Source: Oscillospiraceae bacterium (GTDB taxonomy: Bacteria > Bacillota > Clostridia > Oscillospirales > Oscillospiraceae). Taken from it: 10,021 nucleotides of DNA. The translations under genes and the position numbers were made by a program. A model generated the notes under the pieces. The model was given only the letters and a program-made list of their open reading frames with translations, did not search any database and was not told where the DNA came from. Location: the NCBI GenBank assembly GCA_017405545.1, contig JAFRAF010000295.1, forward strand, positions 1 through 10,021. The letters run 5' to 3'. Positions 6,980 through 10,021 of this stretch are shown in pieces; within the stretch, counting starts at the first letter, position 1, and each line of letters begins with the position of its first letter.

Positions 6980-7727
6980 TTCCATGTTCGCGGCTGTTTC
7001 CACATACAGCGTCATACCCGTGCCCGGTGTTGACTGGGAGCAAAACACCACCCGTTATGCCATATGCTTCTTCCCTGTCGTCGGCCTCATCTGCGGCGGA
7101 GCGCTGGCTGTATGGTTTGTTATAAGCGGTTCTCTCGGCATGGACAGCACCCTTTTTGCCGCCGTGGCCGCATGCATACCCCTTTTGCTCACAGGGGGCA
7201 TACACATGGACGGGTACATGGACACGGTGGACGCCATATCGTCACACCAGAGCCGTGAGCGCAAGCTTGAGATACTCAAGGATCCGAACTGCGGGGCCTT
7301 TGCCGTCATATACTGCGGTATCTATATGCTGATACAGCTAGGGCTGTTTTCCGCACTTTTTCCCAGTGCCGCCCTTTGGGCCGTATGCCCCGGATATGTG
7401 CTGTCCCGGGGCCTGTCCGCAATCAACGTCGTAACGCTTCCGAATGCCCGGGGCACGGGAATGCTCAGCGCATTTACGGACAATGTCCACAAGAGGGCGG
7501 TTATCATCGCCTCGGTTCTGTTCTGCGCCATCGCCATTGCCGCTATGGTCGTGATCGCACCAATCCCCGGCGCTTTCGCTGCGGCTTTCGGCCTGCTGTC
7601 TCTTCCCCTGTATCGTCTTTTGGCCATAAGGCAGTTCGGAGGGGCTACAGGTGATACCGCCGGCTTTTTCCTGCAGATATGCGAGCTGTGCATTATGCTC
7701 GGTGCCTGGATCGGAGGGCTTATATGA
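6966..7727 (+). CDS. cobS: Adenosylcobinamide-GDP ribazoletransferase (cobalamin synthase), CobS
   Basis: CobS is the membrane enzyme that joins adenosylcobinamide-GDP with alpha-ribazole (phosphate) to give adenosylcobalamin (phosphate). The 253-residue protein starts with the usual MRFF...YS-x-IPVP segment (1-20). It carries the metal-binding acidic motif HMDGYMDTVDA at 80-90, DPNCGAFAV at 106-114, RGTGM at 162-166 and GGATGDTAGFFLQICE at 225-240. Hydrophobic segments lie at about 32-55, 61-78, 110-142, 178-200 and 202-220, consistent with an integral membrane protein. The frame extends upstream to a TTG at 6930, but ATG 6966 fits the family N-terminus and has AAAGGTGG at 6953-6960. It overlaps cobU by 14 bases and cobC by four (ATGA). 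Confidence 0.94.
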   Translation: MRFFNSMFAAVSTYSVIPVPGVDWEQNTTRYAICFFPVVGLICGGALAVWFVISGSLGMDSTLFAAVAACIPLLLTGGIHMDGYMDTVDAISSHQSRERKLEILKDPNCGAFAVIYCGIYMLIQLGLFSALFPSAALWAVCPGYVLSRGLSAINVVTLPNARGTGMLSAFTDNVHKRAVIIASVLFCAIAIAAMVVIAPIPGAFAAAFGLLSLPLYRLLAIRQFGGATGDTAGFFLQICELCIMLGAWIGGLI

Positions 7728-8305
7728 ATCGTATCGTATTTATACGCCATGGGGCCACAGCGGGCAATCTGAAGCGCCGCTATACAGGCCGCACTGACGA
7801 GCCCCTAAGCTCTGTCGGAACCCTCCAGGCGGAGCGTCTGCGGGATAGAGCGATTACAATCGATCGGCTGTTTGCAAGTCCCATGCTCCGCACGAGGCAG
7901 ACTGCGGAGATCGTGTTCCCCGGCGTTCCCTATGAGCTTGTCGAGGATTTTCGTGAGATGGATTTCGGCGTTTTCGAAGGGCGGACCGCCCTTGAGATGC
8001 GGGACGACCCCCAGTATAAGGTCTGGGTGGACAGTTGGTGCGAGGGACCAGTACCAGGAGGTGAAGCTCCTGCCGATTTCCGCCGACGCATCGTGAACGC
8101 TTTCCTTAAATCCGCCTCTGGGTTTTCCGAGGGCGAAAGCATAGGGATCGTGGCCCACGGCGGAACTATAATGTCCCTTGTCTCCGCCCTGTCCGAGCCG
8201 CCCTGCGGCTTTTATGACATACAGCCCGCCCACTGTGAGCCTCTTTATTACGTTTATGATAATGGAAAGCTCTATCGGGAAGGCGTGAATCGAGTGTTCA
8301 GATAA
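7724..8305 (+). CDS. cobC: Alpha-ribazole-5'-phosphate phosphatase, CobC (histidine phosphatase family)
   Basis: This 193-residue member of the histidine phosphatase (phosphoglycerate-mutase-like) superfamily removes phosphate from alpha-ribazole phosphate or adenosylcobalamin phosphate at the end of the pathway. The catalytic RHG motif is at 8-10 (phosphorylated His9), SPMLRTRQTAEI at 52-63 supplies phosphate-binding arginines, EMDFGVFEG at 78-86 holds the acidic residue, and the second catalytic His145 is in VAHGGT. The family has many substrates, so the specific name rests on position directly after cobS. The ATG at 7724 overlaps the cobS stop and follows GGAGGG at 7713-7718; an in-frame upstream ATG at 7679 lies deep in cobS and is rejected. 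It is the last gene of the operon. Confidence 0.88.
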   Translation: MNRIVFIRHGATAGNLKRRYTGRTDEPLSSVGTLQAERLRDRAITIDRLFASPMLRTRQTAEIVFPGVPYELVEDFREMDFGVFEGRTALEMRDDPQYKVWVDSWCEGPVPGGEAPADFRRRIVNAFLKSASGFSEGESIGIVAHGGTIMSLVSALSEPPCGFYDIQPAHCEPLYYVYDNGKLYREGVNRVFR

Positions 8306-8322
8306 GAACGGATTTGACAACA

Positions 8323-8354
8323 GCCTGGCGCTTACAGATGCCGGGCCGCTTTTT
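8323..8354 (+). terminator. Rho-independent terminator after cobC
   Basis: GCCTGGC (8323-8329) can pair with GCCGGGC (8340-8346) as a 7-bp stem with one G-T wobble around a 10-base loop, followed three bases later by TTTTT at 8350-8354. It lies 17 bases after the cobC stop, where the operon should end. Confidence 0.6.
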
Positions 8355-8401
8355 AACCTGGAATTATGAGTAAACGCACTTATCTGTCCCGGAAAACAGT
8401 C

Positions 8402-8457
8402 TTGATTATTTACCTGTTGGCGTGAATATGGTATTCTTTAATCACATTTTGGAGGTG
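8402..8457 (+). promoter_or_regulatory. Possible promoter and strong ribosome site for the 8462 gene
   Basis: TTTACC (8409-8414) and TATTCT (8432-8437) are separated by 17 bp and resemble a sigma-A -35/-10 pair, each matching four of six consensus bases. An alternative pair is TTGATT (8402-8407) with TATGGT (8427-8432), 19 bp apart. The region is more AT-rich than its surroundings. GGAGGTG at 8451-8457 is a near-perfect ribosome site four bases before the ATG. The promoter is suggestive only; the ribosome site is clear. Confidence 0.4.
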
Positions 8458-8461
8458 CATT

Positions 8462-9433
8462 ATGGAAAAATCGATTTATCAGCTCATATGTGACAATTAT
8501 GTCGACGGCGCTCTCAGCGAGAGTTTTACACTGCCCGCAGGGGATTCCGGCGCCGCCGCCCTCTGCTTTGCCCCGGGAGCCGGGGACGGCATCACCATAT
8601 ACCACTCGGCCCGCTCCAGCCTGAACTCCCTGCAGATAAAACTCATGGCACAGGCACTGGAGAGCGCGTCAGAGGGCGATTACGAGGAGGCTGACGAACT
8701 GTTTTACCGCTTGACCGGGGAAAAACGCGCCATCAGCCTGATCGACGAGCTTCAGAGATATGTGGACAGCCATACGGATGAACTGGACATGGAGGAGCTA
8801 TTCTATGCCTCTCACTATCTGATCACCGAATCAACACATACAGAGTGCGTAAAGATCGGCCTGTCGATCATGGAGCTTTACGGCATAAGCGATGAGGGCG
8901 TCAGAGAGGTCATACGCCGCCTGGGCTCATATGATGAATTCACCATCTTTGCCATATGGAATATCCGGAAGTGGGAGACCGGCAATCAGGAGATATTTGA
9001 GCTGGCCAAAAAGGTCCACAGTTGGGGGCGCATCCACGCTGTGGAGCGGCTGGAGCCGGAAACTGAGGAGATACGCCACTGGCTTTTGACCGAGGGCACG
9101 GTAAACGACGTGATGAATTCCTACTCCGCCCTGAGCTGCTGGCGGAAATCCCGGGCTGAAAAAGTCCTCTTCGGCAAGCCCACCGACGAGGAATACAGGG
9201 GTATTTCAACTCTTATCGACGCCCTTCTCGACGAGGGGCCGGTCTTCGGCATATCAAGGCTTGACGACCCGGAAAAGATGCTGCTGCGCTTCGTTGAGAT
9301 TTCCCCAGCCTATGAGCTCGGCGAGGAGGATTGTGAGGTGATACAGAATATCAGATTTTGGGCGGAAGATAACTACGGGCATGACTCCCCCTTATACGTC
9401 GCATGCGATGAGATACTGCCATCACAGTCCTGA
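8462..9433 (+). CDS. Conserved-looking acidic helical protein of unknown function, possible HEAT-like repeats
   Basis: I do not firmly recognise this 323-residue protein. It has no signal peptide, membrane segment or cofactor motif. It is rich in Glu and Asp and appears almost wholly alpha-helical. Residues about 110-215 read as successive helix pairs with YDEFTIFAIWNI at 157-168, KKVHSWGRIHAVERLEPE at 183-200 and EEIRHWLLTEG at 202-212, which suggests a HEAT/ARM-like scaffold. A short segment GAGDGITIYH (39-48) precedes the helical part. My unverified recollection is that similar Firmicutes proteins are sometimes labelled 'limonene hydroxylase'; nothing in the sequence looks like an oxygenase, so I do not use that name. 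It has its own leader with a strong ribosome site and lies between two terminators, so it is probably a single-gene unit unrelated to B12 synthesis. Coding status is supported by the ribosome site, length and codon use like its neighbours. Confidence 0.8.
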   Translation: MEKSIYQLICDNYVDGALSESFTLPAGDSGAAALCFAPGAGDGITIYHSARSSLNSLQIKLMAQALESASEGDYEEADELFYRLTGEKRAISLIDELQRYVDSHTDELDMEELFYASHYLITESTHTECVKIGLSIMELYGISDEGVREVIRRLGSYDEFTIFAIWNIRKWETGNQEIFELAKKVHSWGRIHAVERLEPETEEIRHWLLTEGTVNDVMNSYSALSCWRKSRAEKVLFGKPTDEEYRGISTLIDALLDEGPVFGISRLDDPEKMLLRFVEISPAYELGEEDCEVIQNIRFWAEDNYGHDSPLYVACDEILPSQS

Positions 9434-9542
9434 GCATATACCAATGCAGTGCTGATACAGAAGCCTCTATCGTCCTTTGGGATTTGACTCAAAGCTATTG
9501 TTCAGAAACCGCATAAATACCAGTTAGCCTGCTATTTGTTCA

Positions 9543-9579
9543 AAACCTCCATCCCGGTGTTGCTACGGGACGGAGGTTT
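9543..9579. terminator. Bidirectional rho-independent terminator between convergent genes
   Basis: A 14-bp stem is formed by 9543-9556 and 9566-9579 with a single A-C mismatch and a 9-base loop. The plus strand runs into TTTATTCTTTAT and the minus strand reads GGTTTT on its far side, so it can end both the plus-strand gene finishing at 9433 and the minus-strand gene finishing at 9633. The rest of 9434-9632 holds only a weak 5-bp CTTTG/CAAAG repeat (9475-9479, 9490-9494) and no gene. Confidence 0.85.
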
Positions 9580-9632
9580 ATTCTTTATCGGTTTTTATCG
9601 CATAAATCGGCAGCCATCCTTTTCCCGGCGAA

Positions 9633-10021
9633 TCACGCTTTCCTTATTGGATGGCGTATCACGGTTTTCAGCTTTTCGGGGGCGGTTCTTCTGGCGTCGC
9701 TGAGGTATATCTCATGGTGCATGCGGCTGCCCGTGATATCCAGCGCAAAGCCCCGGCTCTCCATATACTCATGCATGAGCTCCACCGTGCGGGGCTCGTC
9801 GTCGTACGGGCCGATGTGCATGCACTGAACGCAGAGTCCCTCGTCATAGCCGAAAAACTCCACGTCGGAGAAATCCTCCTTTTTCTTTACGGACGCCTCC
9901 TCGACCGCCCAGTCGAAATCCGCCCTGGTGACAAAATCCGGAAGTCGGATCACTGATATCCATTTGAACTCATTCTTGCGGGCGTAGTCTATGCCGGCAA
10001 GGCCCTCCTGCCACCAGAAGC
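9633..10021 (-). CDS. GyrI-like small-molecule-binding domain protein (5' end outside the window)
   Basis: The C-terminal 128 residues of a minus-strand gene are visible. The frame runs without a stop from the right edge to the TGA at 9633-9635. A GTG at 9951-9953 is internal, because upstream codons also read as good protein (FWWQEGLAGIDYARK and on). The pattern matches stand-alone GyrI-like proteins (PF06445 fold, COG4832-type, usually about 200 residues): an FWW-QEG segment, a basic then acidic linker, MHIGPYDDEPRTVELMHEYM (the typical 'H-x-GPYD-E-x-x-T' motif), and an H-H-EIYLSD-x-R strand followed by PEKLKT near the C-terminus. Such domains bind hydrophobic small molecules or drugs, and some relatives are reported to hydrolyse cyclopropanoid toxins. 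No DNA-binding domain is seen in this part, and the ligand is unknown. It converges on the 8462-9433 gene. Confidence 0.82.
   Translation of the reverse strand, partial: FWWQEGLAGIDYARKNEFKWISVIRLPDFVTRADFDWAVEEASVKKKEDFSDVEFFGYDEGLCVQCMHIGPYDDEPRTVELMHEYMESRGFALDITGSRMHHEIYLSDARRTAPEKLKTVIRHPIRKA

Noticed and set aside
8306..8461. Cobalamin riboswitch in the spacer after cobC
   Set aside because: I see no B12-box-like conserved core, and the spacer is only 156 bp with a terminator occupying its first part. A riboswitch, if any, should lie upstream of the operon outside the window.
1..10021. Mobile elements, CRISPR arrays, tRNA or rRNA genes
   Set aside because: Reading both strands showed no transposase or integrase frame, no regularly spaced repeats and no tRNA- or rRNA-like sequence.

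Overview
The window is mainly one long plus-strand cobalamin (vitamin B12) biosynthesis operon, followed by an unrelated-looking single gene and the start of a convergent minus-strand gene. The DNA is fairly GC-rich by eye. Genes are tightly packed with strong AAGGAG/GGAGG ribosome binding sites, and the gene set (CbiE/CbiT, CbiB, CobD decarboxylase, CbiP, P-loop CobO, CobT, CobU, CobS, CobC) is typical of an anaerobic B12 maker. This suggests a GC-rich member of the Clostridia, perhaps Oscillospiraceae-like. The taxonomic call is inference from gene content, start-site style and protein flavour, not from a marker gene.

Layout. Positions 1-71 are an open frame running in from the left edge and continuous with CbiE. 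They may be the C-terminus of an upstream corrin gene (CbiJ-like). Positions 72-1283 encode a fused CbiE-CbiT methyltransferase. Then come cbiB (1280-2242), cobD (2253-3296), cbiP (3302-4765), a 77-bp gap with small hairpins, cobO (4843-5373), cobT (5373-6455), cobU (about 6458-6979), cobS (6966-7727) and cobC (7724-8305). Nearly every junction is an overlap or a gap of a few bases, so translational coupling is likely. A rho-independent terminator at about 8323-8354 closes the operon. After a 156-bp spacer with a possible promoter, 8462-9433 encodes a 323-residue acidic helical protein of unknown function. A strong bidirectional terminator (9543-9579) separates it from a minus-strand GyrI-like domain gene that is cut by the right edge.

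How the genes work together. CbiE/CbiT carry out the C5 and C15 methylations and the C12 acetate decarboxylation of the corrin ring. CobO adds the adenosyl upper ligand and CbiP amidates the side chains to adenosylcobyric acid. CobD makes (R)-1-amino-2-propanol phosphate from threonine phosphate, and CbiB attaches it. CobU activates the product to adenosylcobinamide-GDP. CobT makes alpha-ribazole phosphate, CobC can dephosphorylate it (or the final phosphate), and CobS joins the two halves into cobalamin. Only late steps are present; earlier ring-building genes (for example cbiA, cbiC, cbiD) and any cobalamin riboswitch would lie upstream of the window.

No clearly undescribed system is visible. 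The points most worth a second look are the divergent CobU, the possible CbiJ-CbiE-CbiT fusion at the left edge, and the unknown gene at 8462-9433.
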